A program made the translations under genes and the position numbers. A stretch of 64,000 nt of DNA, taken from positions 14,795,343-14,859,342 of the forward strand of contig OX940867.1 of NCBI GenBank assembly GCA_954871525.1, given 5' to 3'. Positions 52,827 through 64,000 of this stretch are shown piece by piece. The number at the start of each line of letters is the position of its first letter. Position 1 is the first letter of the stretch. The notes beneath the pieces are model-generated. The model was not told where the DNA came from, searched no databases, and worked only from the letters and a program-made list of their open reading frames with translations. This DNA comes from Parietaria judaica. Lineage: Eukaryota; Streptophyta; Magnoliopsida; Rosales; Urticaceae.

Positions 52827-55800
52827 TCACTCGAGAAGCCCAACTGAAGTTGCACATAACTTCAGTTTCTCGTACGGCACGGCCTTCGTCAACATGTCCG
52901 CGGGATTCTCACTTCCCGCGATCTTCTCAAGAACTAGCACCTCGTCCTCCAAGGCCGATCTGATAAAGTGGTACCGAAGTTGTATGTGCTTTGTCCGGGC
53001 ATGATAAGCGGGGTTCTTCGCCAAATGAATGGCGCTCTGGCTATCGCTATAGAGCACGTAGCTCTCTTGATTATGGTTCAGCTCTTGTAGAAAAGACTGA
53101 AGCCAAATCATCTCCTTCGTAGCCTCCGTTATAGCCACATACTCGGCTTCACAACTAGAAAGAGCAACGATCTTTTGCAACCTTGAAAGCCAACTGATTG
53201 CCGTACCTCCGAATGTGTAAACATAACCGGAGGTGCTCTTTCTACTGTCGACGTCCCCGCCGTTGTCCGCATCGACGAACCCTTCAAGCCCCGAGCTTGA
53301 CTTCCGAAAGCACAACGCTAAACTTGAGCTTCCTTTGAGGTACCTGAAAATCCACTTCACGGCTTCCCAATGTTGTTTGCCCGGATCGCTCATAAATCGG
53401 CTAACAACTCCCACTGCATGTGCAATGTCGGGCCTCGTACATACCATCGCGTACATAAGGCTCCCGATAGCCGAAGCATACGGAACCTTGTCCATGTGTG
53501 CCCTCTCTTTCTCGGTCTTTGGCGAGTCATCTTTAGATAACCGAAAATGGCTACCCAAAGGAGTTCCAACCGGCTTGGCATCTTCCATGTTGAACTTCTT
53601 GATGATCTTTTTCACATATTCTTCTTGTGAAAGTTTCAACCCATCCTTGCTTCGGATAATCCTCATCCCGAGGATTTGCTTCGCGGCACCAAGATCCTTC
53701 ATCGCAAATTCCCTTGACAATCTTTTCTTCAACTTCTCGATTTCATGAAGATTTGCTCCCACTATGAGCATGTCATCGACGTAGAGGAGCAAAATCATGT
53801 AAGAGTCTTCAAGTCTCTTGAAGTAGCAACAATGATCCGCCTCGCACCTCACGAACTCGGATTTCTTCATGAAAGAGTCAAACTTCTTGTACCATTGTCT
53901 CGGAGCTTGTTTCAAGCCGTACAAACTCTTTTGGAGCTTGCACACCATCTTCTCTTTGCCTTTGACCTCGAAGCCTTACGGTTGTTTCATGTAGATCTCT
54001 TCCTTCAAATCCCCGTGAAGAAATGCCGTCTTCACATCCATTTGTTGAAGGTGTAGATCTTCTTTCGCTACCAATCCAAGGACGGTTCGGATAGTTACCA
54101 ACTTGACTACCGGAGAGAAAATCTCGGTGTAGTCAATGCCTTCCTTTTGTTGGAAGCCCTTCACGACCAACCGCGCTTTGTAGCGCTTTCTCCCGTCGTG
54201 TTCTTCCTTTATCCGGTAGACCCACTTGTTGTGTAACGCCTTCTTTTTCGCCGGTAGCTCGGCTAATTCCCACGTTTTATTGCACAACAATGAGTCCATC
54301 TCGTCCTTCATCGCCAACTCCCACTTGCTCGATTCATCGACTTCCTTAGCTTCATCATAGCTCTCGGGTTCACCCTTGTCGGTGAGCAAAATATGGTTGA
54401 GCGACGGTGAGAACCTTTGTGTTGGCCTTCTCACCCAAGAAGATCGGCGTAGCTCGGTGATCGGCGTTTGTTGACTTGACGGGGGTTCAACTTCTTCATC
54501 GCCTTCTTCATCACTCTCATGCCGATGTTCTTCTTCTTCGGCTGCTTGTTCTCCCACTTCCGGGGCAGCCCTTTGCGACTCGTGTGCCGGAAACTCATTC
54601 AAATCAACCACCGCTGATTTTTCATTCTCCGTTACGCGGCTTTCCGGGACTTCTCGAAGCTTGTCTTTGTACAACACTTGTTCATTGAAGATGATGTCCC
54701 TGCTTCGGATGATCTTCCGGTTTTGGTCATCCCAGAAACGATAACCAAGCTCGGAGTCACCATAGCCAATAAAATAACACTTCTTAGACTTTGCATCAAG
54801 CTTACTTCTAGAAGTGGCATCAATATGAACATAAGACAAACAACCAAACACTTTCAAATGAGAAAGGTTTACCTTCTTCCCTCTCCAAGCCTCTTCCGGA
54901 ATTCGGAAATTTAATGGAACGGATGGTCCTCGGTTGATCAAGTACGCCGCGGTGTTAACCGCATTGGCCCAAAACGTCTTCGGTAGCCCGGAGTGTAACC
55001 TCATGCTTCTTGCACGCTCATTTATGGTCCGGTTCATCCTCTCCGCTACCCCGTTTTGTTGAGGCGTTCCGGGGATGGTCTTCACCATCTTAATCCCATG
55101 TTCGACACAATATCTCTTGAAGTTTCTGTCAATGTACTCTCCGTCGTTGTCGGATCTCAAACTCTTCAACTTCAAGCTTGTCTCATTCTCAACCAAAGCT
55201 TTCCACTTCTTGAAAACGGTGAACACATCGGACTTGTGCTTCATGAAGTAGACCCAAAGCTTTCTTGTTGAGTCGTCGATGAACGTTACATAGTAGTGTG
55301 ACCCTCCGAGGGAAGCAACCGGGGCCGGTCCCCACACATCCGTGTGAACCAATTTTAACTTCTCGGTCTTCAACTCTCTCCCTCCATTTGAGAAACTAAC
55401 TCGCCGTTGTTTCCCAAGCACACAACTCTCGCACAAATGGTGGTCCATCGACTTGAGCTCGGAAATCTTTCCGTCTTTCACGAGAATCTTCATACCTTTC
55501 TCGCTCATGTGCCCGAGTCGATTGTGCCACAACTCGGACTTGTTGGCATTGTCCACGAGCGCGGCCGAGTCGGAACAACTTGTCGTCATGTAAAGGGTGC
55601 CGGTCTTATGGCCGTGGGCAACGACCAAAGCACCTTTTGCTACCTTCCATGCTCCACCGCCAAAGGTTATCGTGTGGCCTTCTCCGTCGAGTTGGCCCAC
55701 CGAAATTAAGTTACGCTTCAATTTCGGCACATGTCGAACCTTCTTAATCTTCCATGTGCGTCCGTTTGGCATCTTCAAGGTGATGTCCCCGGTACCAACA

Positions 55801-56820
55801 ATATCTAGTGGTATGCCGTCGGCCAAATAGACTTTCCCGAGGTTCCCCGCAACGTAGTTCTCCATTTGCTCTTTGTTCGGAGCGGTGTGGAAAGACGCTC
55901 CCGAATCAAGCACCCAACTATCAATCGGGCTATCAACGGACAACAATAGCGCATCACCCTTATCCTCAACAACTCCACTGACCGGGTTGTCGGCCGACAA
56001 GAATAACGCATCACCGACTTCTTCGGTAGCCGCATTTACGGCGTCTTCTCTGTTGTCATGTTTCTTCTTCGGAGCTCTACAATCTTTCCTCATGTGGCCC
56101 ATTTTACCACAATTCCAACACTCCATTTTTCGTCCGAATCTTGACTGACCTCTGCCATTTCTTGACTTTGATCTGCCCTTGTTCCGGTTGTGGCTCTTCT
56201 CGGTTCCTCTGCCTCTGTTTTCTACGTGCAACGCAGAACTCGACGATGCTTCCCCTGAATCGATTCTCCGAACTTCCTCTGCAAGAATACGATCTCTGAC
56301 ATCGTTGAACTTTAACTTGGCAGTACCCACGGAGTTACTAACCGCTGCCCTCATCGATTCCCAACTCGGTGGTAAAGACGCCAACAAAATTAGGGCACGA
56401 ACTTCATCATCAAAATCTATTTCAACGGACGACAATTGATTGACTATGGTGTTGAACTCGTTCAAGTGAGTAGCTACAGACCCACTTTCTTCCATTCTCA
56501 AATAGAAAAGTTTCTTCATGAGAAATACCTTGTTGTTTGCCGAGGGTTTCTCGTACATATCGGAGAGAGCTTTCATCATGCTCGCCGTAGTCTTCTCCTT
56601 CGCCACGTTGTGCGCGACATTCCTCGACAACGTCAACCGCACAACTCCGAGCACTTTTCTGTCGAGCAAAGCCCATTCCCTCATCCATATCCTCTGGTTT
56701 CGAACCCAAAGGAAGATGAAGCTCTCTACCGTAAAGGTAGTCTTCGACTTGCATTCTCCAAAATGCGTAGTCCGAACCATCGAACTTCAAGCTTTGCCCT
56801 AACCCATCGTTTCCACCCAT
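52827..56820 (-). pseudogene. gag-pol polyprotein of the Tork-like copia element, with one frameshift and one stop
   Basis: The frame opens MGGNDGLGQSLKFDGSDYAF at 56820. In the CCC run at 56678-56680 one extra base appears to shift the frame; gag continues from ALLDRKVLGVVRLTLSRNVAH in the next frame. From there it is open to a TAA at 53976-53978, then open again to 52827. Seen in order are the gag zinc knuckle CWNCGKMGHMRKDC (about 56130), protease WVLDSGASFH (about 55910), integrase LWHNRLGHMSEKG, LVHTDVWGP and RSDNDGEY with NGVAERMNR (about 55530-55040), RT QMDVKTAFLHGDL (about 54045) and [11 protein letters not shown] (about 53780), and RNase H GFVDADNGGD, SSCEAEYVA and YSDSQSA (53270-53010). 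All catalytic residues I checked are present. Only the two lesions prevent a full product. Confidence 0.93.
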
Positions 56821-56849
56821 CGTCTTCTAGATCGCAACATAACCCGGTT

Positions 56850-56861
56850 GCTCTGATACCA
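56850..56861 (-). other. initiator-Met tRNA primer-binding site
   Basis: The minus strand reads TGGTATCAGAGC two bases after the end of the 5' LTR, the standard site complementary to the 3' end of plant initiator tRNA-Met. Confidence 0.95.
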
Positions 56862-56863
56862 GT

Positions 56864-57293
56864 TGTTAGGGAATAAACACCAAATCCCCTTCAAACCGAA
56901 GACGAAATAATGGCAAGAAAGCGAAATGAAAATGACACCGGAGATTATAGTGGTTCGCCCCCAATGCGGGAGGTACGTCCACTTGCCGCTTGCAAATATG
57001 ATCCACTAGAATCTCCAACGGAGTTGTTCGAATACACCCTCGAGCTCACTAACTCTTCCCTTGTGTTTACAAGTATTTCACTCCAAGCTCTTCTCACAAA
57101 GCTCTCACCTTTTCTCTCTTCTTCTTCAAGGATGAAGAAACCCACGAGCTCTCATACATAGCCTTGGTCAAAGCTTGTCCAAGAAGACAACTTTTCCATC
57201 ATGAAAGTCTAAAAGCAATGCAAGAGGAAATACCAATATTACCCCTAAGCTAATCATGACTTTCCCAATTGAATTAGGCTTCACATCATAACA
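56864..57293 (-). repeat. 5' LTR of the Tork-like copia element
   Basis: 430 bp with the same sequence as 52333-52762 as far as I can read. It carries the element's promoter on the minus strand. Confidence 0.95.
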
Positions 57294-59340
57294 GGAACGC
57301 CTTAGTTGCTCGATCAAATGACGACACAGACTAACACGGATCTTTCCAACATACTTTGTCCTCATTCCCACTTTCGGAGAAACTTCTCACAAGATCACTT
57401 ATTCTAAATTGCTCTTAGTCAAGCATGTTTAGTTTTTGAGTTCTTTGAATGGACTATTGAAAATAAGATGCATTTTTTTTATATAAATATTAAATAGTAC
57501 TAATCAACTTTTTTAAGCATCTTTGACCAAACAATAATATCATACTTGCATGATCTTCGATACCTGTGCAATCATACCGGTTCCGGTTTGAAAAACCAAA
57601 ACCAAAACCAAAACCAATTCAAAATCTGAAATTCCCGGTTTTCTTGTCCCGGTTCCGGTTTTATGTCGTTTTGTTATAAGTTTGTAATTTTTTTAGCATG
57701 TCATATCTTATAAGTCGTTTACCATTAGGGTTTTAATCCATTTTTTTTTTCCAGCCCATTATTTTAACATGTCATTTATTTTTCAGCCATTACTCGGTAT
57801 TTTATTTAACATGTCATTTCTTATATGTCGTTTTGTTATAAAAAATAATTTGTTTGTACTCGGTATTTACTATTTGGCATTTTAGACTCGGTTTTTTGCA
57901 CTGAGATTTGGATTTGGCATTGTGAAGTTCACGACGTGAACTCGGATCTTGCATTTGTTTATTTTGCTTTTGTACTCGAATTTGGTATTTTACATTTTGG
58001 ATTTACTCGGATTTGGTAATTTGCATTTTGGATTTGGTTTTTTTTTTTCATGTTTCTATCTTGGATTTTGTCCCGGATTTGTCCCGATTTTCGTCCTGAA
58101 TTTTGGTCCTAAAAAATCGGGATTTTAATCGGTGTCCCGGTCCCAGTTTTGATTTAAAACAAAAACAAGGACTTTTCATAACCAGAACCAAAACCGGGAC
58201 AGAAAACTGTGTCCTGATTTTTCCGGGACAGGGACAAAAAATAGTCAAATTCCCGATTCCCGATTCTGGTTTCAGCCCTACTGCATAGTCTTCGGAACGC
58301 CACCTTGTCCAGGCAATGAAAAGGGGGACAGGGGGAAGGTGACACATTTGCATAATCATTGGGACTAATAGACACGTAGCAAATTATAGAGCAAGATTGA
58401 AAAATTTCCTAGCAGCCCTTATTGCATATAATATGACAAAATTTATCCACTTATACGGTATGCATAAAATTTGGATATTACAGTATGGGGCGTTTCCAAG
58501 TAAAAATATTATTAAAGATCAATCACTATCGGACTGCAAGTCCAATTAACGAGTATACCAAAGGCGTAATGGGTATACCCAAAGAGAATCTCTTTTAAGA
58601 TTTTTAAAATTTGGTATTGATGGGAAACTGTAAACTAATGGGTACCTTATATCGCAAAACTGATAGGTTCACCGAGGAGATTTTCATAAAAAGAAGAAGA
58701 AGATAATTATTACTCACATTTTAAAAATATATATCATAGATTATAAGAAGAAAAAAAAAATCAATTTTTTAACTCAAATATGAGAACTTTAGAAGGGTCT
58801 TGAAAGATTACGTCGGTGATGTGAATGAATTGAAAAAGTATATATAGTTTTCTTAGTTAAAGATCGAATTTAAAAGTCTAAAGGTATTTTGAAAAAAATA
58901 TCCTTATATCAAAAGAAGATTACTGCCAAAAAAAAACTGCACTCATAAAAGGTTTGGTGCTGGTAGGTTCTTAATACCTTGCACCAAACAATATTTTACA
59001 TGCTTTATAGCTCTTTGGGAAACCTATATTAAACATTTTGTAACTTGTATAAGGTGTGTGATTAAATCATAGAATAAATTATATCCAGATATTATAAAAG
59101 GTATTAAGAATTGTATGTTAACAAATATTAAACGACAAGTCTATTTTACTTTCACCTACGCATGTTTATTAGAGTGCACAAAGCAGGATAACGAAATTTG
59201 GAAACCATATTTATAACATTATCATGAACTATTCATTATATTTTATATAGAAGTCATTTGACTTATTCTTTAAGTAATTTGCACAAAATGGCTCACAAAA
59301 GATTAGAACGTTCAGACAAAGATTTAGACTAACTGATAAT
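57294..59340. other. intergenic DNA with a hAT-like repeat fragment
   Basis: 57575-58279 is rich in ccggttccggtt and accaaaacc repeats, later atttggtatttt repeats. It ends ggtttcagcccta, the reverse of the TAGGGNTG-type hAT end. The left end is not clear. From 58280 to 59340 the DNA is AT-rich and I see no gene. Confidence 0.45.
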
Positions 59341-61971
59341 TTACTCCAACTCCGCAATAGGTTCAAGCTCAGAGATAATTCGTCTTCGGGGCCCACTAGC
59401 AAGCATTTCGGTTGAACCAACAGAGGAAAACGGGTTCGGTGGCATGTTTAAGGTATTCTCTCCTTCGAGCATATGAACCGCTGTTTGCATGGAAGGACGG
59501 TCCACCGGGTGCCATTGAATGCACCATAGTCCCACAATTGCCATATTTTTCGCAATCATGGTGTCTCCATCTTCTTTTATACGGATTCGGAGATCATCTC
59601 CTTCTTCGAGAAGATTATAAATCCATTCGGGATAGTAAACTTGGTTCGCGTTGCCCTCTGTCACATCATTTATTTTTCTCCCTCCGACCATTTCAAGTAA
59701 TAGCATCCCGAAACTATAGACATCGGATTTATAGGACACCTTTCCAAAATTTCTAGAGAAAATTTCGGGGGCGATGTATCCCATGGTCCCTCTAGCTGTA
59801 GTCATCGACACAATGCTTTGGTCTTTGGAACACAATTTGGCCAAACCAAAATCAGCAATCTTTGGAGTGAAATTGTGATCCAACAAAATATTATGAGGCT
59901 TGATATCGAAGTGGAGGATTCTTTGGTCACACCCTTGATGAAGATATTCAATCCCTTTGGCGACGCCTAAAGCGATATCCTGTAGATTCTTCCAACCGAG
60001 GAAGTTGTCAGTGTCGGGAGAAGCGATGTACCGTTGCAAGGAACCATTAGCAAAGAATTCAAGCACAAGAGCTCGTCTGCATCCATCAGCGCAAAACCCA
60101 ACCAACCGAACCACGTTGAGATGGTGAATTTGACCAATTGTCCCGACTTCGTTGATGAACTCGTCCCCGTCCCCTATCGTACTGTTGAGAATCTTCACAG
60201 CGACGAAAAAATCGTTGGACAACTTTCCTTTGTACACGGTCCCGAATGATCCTTCCCCGAGTTTATCCTTGAAATGTTGTGTGATGTGCTTGATATCAGC
60301 ATAAGAATACCTGCTAGGCCTTAACGCTTTGTAATCTTGCAAAAATATCTCTATTCTCTGTAGAATCTCTGTTTCCTGCTTATTATAGCTATAGGCGCGA
60401 TGAGCTCCAACAAGCAACACCGCTAAAGTAATCGCGCCAAGGCTCGCGCCTGCAAATAAAAATGCAAGAGCTTAGAAGGGATTTCAATTTGAATAGCTAC
60501 ACTTAAAAATTCAGGTCTAATAACGGGACTCACCAGTCGCCACGAGTTTCTTTATTGTACCTGCAAAAGGCAAACAAAATTGTCAAGATCTTGTGTTTGG
60601 CTACTAATTCTAATCAATATCGACATGTATTGGAACATAGGGGTGTAAAAAAAAAAGTACCGGGAAACTGAAAAATTGAATTTATCTGTTACGAGGTAAA
60701 TGCGGTACTACTGCAAATAGTAATCGGCACCAGTTTCGGTTTTTAAAATTAAGTGTTGTTTTGGCCAGGGTATTATCAATTGTACCGCAATTTTAGGTGA
60801 TACTGTTTTACTTATTTATATATTTTCCTTAGCTACCCTTGTTAAGGTGTATTTAGAGTTTGATTATTTGCTTGTTATATAAATGAACGAAATGTCCATT
60901 TGTGTCAACTTTTTTAAAAACTACCTATTGTGTGTATTTTTTACTCTCACAAATGGGCATTTCTTAAAAGGTTTGACATAAAATGGGCATTTCGTACGAT
61001 TTCTATTTTTTAATATATAAAAATATGCGGTAACAGCGCATTTTAATACATCAAAATGACACTAAAAAGTTCACAAAATTATACCACATTGCTAATAACC
61101 GAAATGCGGTAATCCGAACTAAAAATTCAAAAAACCGCACCGAATTTGTAGAAGTATACGGACCGAAATCCTTAGCTATCGAAAGAATAACAATCTTAAA
61201 CCATAAACATACGTAATGCTGCAGTTAGAAGCCACATATAGCGGGTGAGAAGTTAATGGAACAAATGTTACCTTCATTGGATCTGGGGAACACAAAACAC
61301 TCTGTACCGCCTCCGGCGCTTTGACCCTTCGATTTACACCCGTTTCCGATTGCTTCGCATCGACTGCAATTCGGCCGAGTCCAATTCAGAAAGAGATGCT
61401 CAGTGTCGTAGCGGAAATCGAAACTATCACTAAGTGATAATGGTATAGAGGAAACGTTGTACATCTTTGTACAATGGGCCAATGGAGCTTCAATAACATC
61501 GTAGCTGGATTGAAGCACAACAGCGTGATGGCCAAGACATGGAAAGGCAAATCGCAACGACTCTCTTCTTTTCTCAGAGCAGTTGAAGATGGTGAAGTCT
61601 AGGAGGTCCCCGGAGAAACCGAACGGAGCGACCGAGTATCCGTTGATCTTCAGAAGCTGAGTTATAAGACAGTTATCGGGATCGTACAGCTTGATTGATT
61701 GATATTTGTAGTATATGCTCTTGACGAAGAACTTTGCCGGAATGGGAAGCTCCAAAACGGTGTGTTCACCGCTGCAGGAGAGCTCGAAGCCCGGAAAGCC
61801 GCAGTGAGCCGGTTGGCGATCTCTGAGTCTGAATGGGAATCGGATCTTTGGGCCGTTTCTGCTGCAGCTCAACTGTCTGCACTGATCGGTTTCATTCCGA
61901 CCACTGCAGACTGGCACGGAACAAGCCCACAGTGCCAGAAAAAGCGCAATGTAGAACAAGGAAGTGCCCAT
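59341..61971 (-). CDS. LRK10L-type receptor kinase (GUB_WAK extracellular, non-RD kinase), 3 exons
   Basis: Exons 61971-61272, 60560-60534 and 60449-59341 give 611 aa ending TAA, with phases consistent. The family (Lr10/LRK10L2, related to PR5K and WAK receptors) are plasma-membrane kinases, several linked to pathogen response. Seen are a signal peptide (about 1-24), and a Cys-rich GUB_WAK domain with CRQLSCSRNGPKIRFPF and HCGFPGFELSCSG. A second Cys region follows (NCSRCEAIGNGCKS, about 208-221), then a transmembrane segment (about 236-260) spanning the small exon. The kinase has LGEGSFGTVYKG (Gly loop 306-314), VAVK with K328, HFDIKPHNILL with D424, DFG at 442-444 and MGYIAPE. Phe replaces Arg before the catalytic Asp, so it is a non-RD kinase, usual for this family. 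Intron 1 (60561-61271) holds a hAT-like insertion. The start is the first ATG before the signal peptide. Confidence 0.92.
60638..61174. mobile_element. hAT-like non-autonomous element in intron 1 of the kinase gene
   Basis: It starts taggggtgtaaa and is followed by gtaccggg and cggtactact. Toward its end it has gaaatgcggtaatccg and accgcaccgaat, then accgaaatcctta. The composition (scattered ccgg, cggt, gcggt) and the taggggtg start are those of small plant hAT elements. I do not see a clean 8-bp duplication. Confidence 0.45.
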
Positions 61972-62600
61972 CTAACGGTGGTGATCGGAGATCGAATTTG
62001 ATCACGCTGAACTCGTGGCTTTTGGTTTTTGCTTCGGTCAGATCAAGCAGTTGCAGATTGTAGTTTGAGAGATGATAGCCAACTACAAGTACAATTGGGT
62101 TTTTTTGCTAGATTTTATAAACTATGGATCTCTATACAGTGGGGAAAAATAGGTCTTTTCGCCAAATTTTTATCAACTTTAGATCTTTATGTTGTGAAAA
62201 TAAAATAATTGAATATTTTTCGCATGACTTTTATAAATTTTAGTTCTTTTTGCCGCAAATATCATGTACCTTATGTGATGGCATTGAAGATCTTACGAAT
62301 TGTCAGTGATATTAATATAAGTAGACAAATTCAACTACTCTTTAGAAAGAAAAAAAAATTAATAATGCAAGGCTAGCTAGATATTTATGTAGTGGGTGGA
62401 ACTAATGCTCAAAATATAGTAACAAATGTGGTATGTCGTTTCGGATTGTCCAATCCGACAAAAATTCAAAACAAAAAAAATTGGATTAAAAAATTTGTCC
62501 AAAACGTTTGGTTCGGGTTTCTATTATTTATTTATTTAATTAGAACCGTCAGATTTTAGGATCTAACAGTCATGGTTCTAAATTTCTAATAACTTATTTC
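61972..62600. other. upstream region of the kinase gene
   Basis: The probable promoter and 5' UTR are just above 61971. Beyond about 62100 the DNA is AT-rich and I see nothing recognisable. Confidence 0.5.
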
Positions 62601-62717
62601 AATATATCGTAGCATATAAATTATCCAGATAAAATCCATAACCAGACCTTCGAGTTTTGTATTTTTTTTTTTGAAAAAAATGCAACAATCCAGTTTTCTA
62701 TGTTACCCTATTTACAG

Positions 62718-63109
62718 TAGGGGTGAAAGCGGAACCGGGAAATCATTTTTTTTCGTCCTTGTTCTGAAAAACCGGGAATATTTTATCGGTACCGGTTCTA
62801 AAATTTCCCATGTTCGGTTCTAAAAGTGGTTGACATAAAAACGATATGTAGTTTTGAAAAATTAAAAATTAAAAACTATACATGGTATATAAAAAAAACG
62901 ACAATGAAATATAAAATTTACTATAAACGACATATTAAAAACTTAAAAAATGACATGTAGTTTAAAACCGGAACCGGCACCAAAAACCGGAAAATATTTT
63001 TTAGGTACCTATTACCGATTTTGAGCTAAATTTCTCTCTCTCTTTTTTTTTTTAAATCAGTCCGAGACCGAGACAAAATCAGGAAACAGAAGTAAAATTT
63101 TCACTCCTA
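62718..63109. mobile_element. small non-autonomous hAT-like element
   Basis: It starts TAGGGGTGAAA and ends with the inverted TTTCACTCCTA (392 bp). Inside are ggaaccggg, ccggaaccggc and similar repeats typical of these elements. The flanks atttacag and attacatc are similar but not a clean 8-bp duplication. Confidence 0.65.
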
Positions 63110-63111
63110 AT

Positions 63112-63169
63112 TACATCATTAGGTGGAACCTAATAAATTCAATTTAATTTCCTAGTACAAATATTTATG
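63112..63169. repeat. direct repeat, copy 1 (copy 2 at 63943-64000)
   Basis: 58 bp beginning tacatcattagg and ending caaatatttatg. It matches 63943-64000 with a few changes. The second copy runs to the window edge, so the repeat is probably longer. Confidence 0.85.
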
Positions 63170-63942
63170 GGGTTACCCACCAAAGGGCCTACACATATTT
63201 ATGTGGTGGTGGAGCATCTCCACCAAAAGTTACCCTAACACATTGGCAGAGAGAAATTGGGTGCACTTGCCAAAAGAGTGGAGCTTAAGACTTTAATAAT
63301 AACAATATAGAGGCTGATTTTTTTTTTTAATCCAGTTTGTTTTGCATGATTTATGTATCGTACACCTTATAATCGTATATTCTTCTACCAAATTTTATAC
63401 CATATAATTTTATTTTATTAAATACATTTTCAAATTTCAAAACAACACAACAGCTATATTCAATTTAGAGTTGGAGTTAATTATGAAAAAACGTATTCCA
63501 TTTAAATTTCAAATTAGTCATCATGTAATAGTTTCTTATGATAAGTTATAAAATTTTAAAAAATGATTTGAGAATATTTATATTTATGATATAATATAAT
63601 ATATAAATAATAGTGTGTGAGATTATAGTGAGCAACTTTAAAGGGTGACAATTGTCAATGGTAATTCAAGGTAGAGTACCATTTCCTTTGGAGCCGCACC
63701 CGTTTGGGAGACTCTAAAGGTTTTAATAAAACTCGTCTTAAAAAAAAAAGTTACTTGTTAAAAATTCGATTGCAGTAAGCAAATGTTTGTCTTCTTGTTA
63801 AGTTAATGTAAAACTAATGATGTATTTTTAGCTCATTTAAATCATAATTTAGATTTCGGATAAAATCCGAATCAAAATTTTTTGTTTCAGATTTTTTCTT
63901 AAAATAAGGTAATCCATTTTTCCAAGCTATTCTACTTACTTT
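63170..63942. other. AT-rich intergenic DNA between the direct repeats
   Basis: No gene or element recognised. Confidence 0.5.
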
Positions 63943-64000
63943 TACACCATTAGGTGAAGCCTAATAAATTCAATTTAATTTCCTAGTACAAATATTTATG
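63943..64000. repeat. direct repeat, copy 2, cut by the window edge
   Basis: It begins tacaccattagg and ends caaatatttatg at base 64000. It lies 831 bp from copy 1. The sequence before it (aatccatttttcc, tctac) also resembles that before the hAT-like element at 62718. Confidence 0.85.

Larger units (their letters stand above)
52333..57293 (-). mobile_element. complete Ty1/copia (Tork/TNT1-like) insertion with a damaged polyprotein
   Basis: The LTRs are 52333-52762 and 56864-57293 (430 bp each), flanked by perfect duplications ggaac (52328-52332, 57294-57298). The total is 4961 bp. On the minus strand the 5' LTR is followed by the initiator-Met primer site, then gag, protease, integrase, RT and RNase H, and a polypurine stretch (AAGTGGGAGAT) before the 3' LTR. 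The layout is complete. Two lesions break the frame (see the polyprotein). Confidence 0.96.

Overview
The window looks like nuclear DNA from a eudicot plant. Four spliced genes encode typical plant proteins (PIN-LIKES carrier, exosome nuclease RRP44/DIS3, clade-3-type glutamate receptor-like channel, LRK10L-type receptor kinase), with AT-rich introns and GT..AG junctions. The rest is mainly plant transposons: Ty3/gypsy and Ty1/copia LTR elements, solo LTRs, an L1 LINE, and MULE, hAT and Helitron remnants. Nothing fixes the species.

Layout. 1-5622: 5' part of a minus-strand Ty3/gypsy (Tat-type) element, broken by stop codons. 5623-7460: AT-rich, no gene seen. About 7461-14275: a decayed 5'-truncated minus-strand L1 LINE carrying three nested solo LTRs (8221-9658, 11151-12122, 12750-13759), each with flanking target-site duplications. 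15351-16850: a long hairpin, MULE-like element with a 9-bp duplication. 17213-22565 (+): PILS gene, 10 exons, 426 aa. 22994-30231 (-): RRP44/DIS3 gene, 22 coding exons, 938 aa, plus an inferred 5'-UTR intron. 31200-37151: SINE-like pieces, a solo LTR, a Helitron 3' end, a hAT-type element holding a GC-rich inverted duplication, and a solo LTR of the same family as the gypsy element at the left edge. 38867-43103 (-): GLR gene, 6 exons, 923 aa. 44860-46013: GC-rich LTR-like repeat. 46174-51742 and 52333-57293: two complete copia insertions, each with matching LTRs and a perfect 5-bp duplication. A Helitron 3' end lies between them. 59341-61971 (-): LRK10L-type receptor kinase, 3 exons, 611 aa. 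62600-64000: AT-rich, with a small hAT-like element inside one copy of a local duplication.

All four gene models were built by hand. In each, the splice phases add up to an open frame ending at a stop, which is good support without transcripts. The genes do not form a pathway. PILS (auxin homeostasis at the ER) and RRP44 (RNA decay in nucleus and cytoplasm) sit tail to tail about 430 bp apart. GLR and LRK10L are plasma-membrane signalling proteins separated by the copia elements.

I saw no convincing new multi-gene system. The items most worth a second look are the copia element that has no recognisable gag, an altered protease motif and no obvious primer site yet has LTRs that look identical (46174-51742), and the GC-rich inverted duplication inside the hAT-type element (35400-35640).
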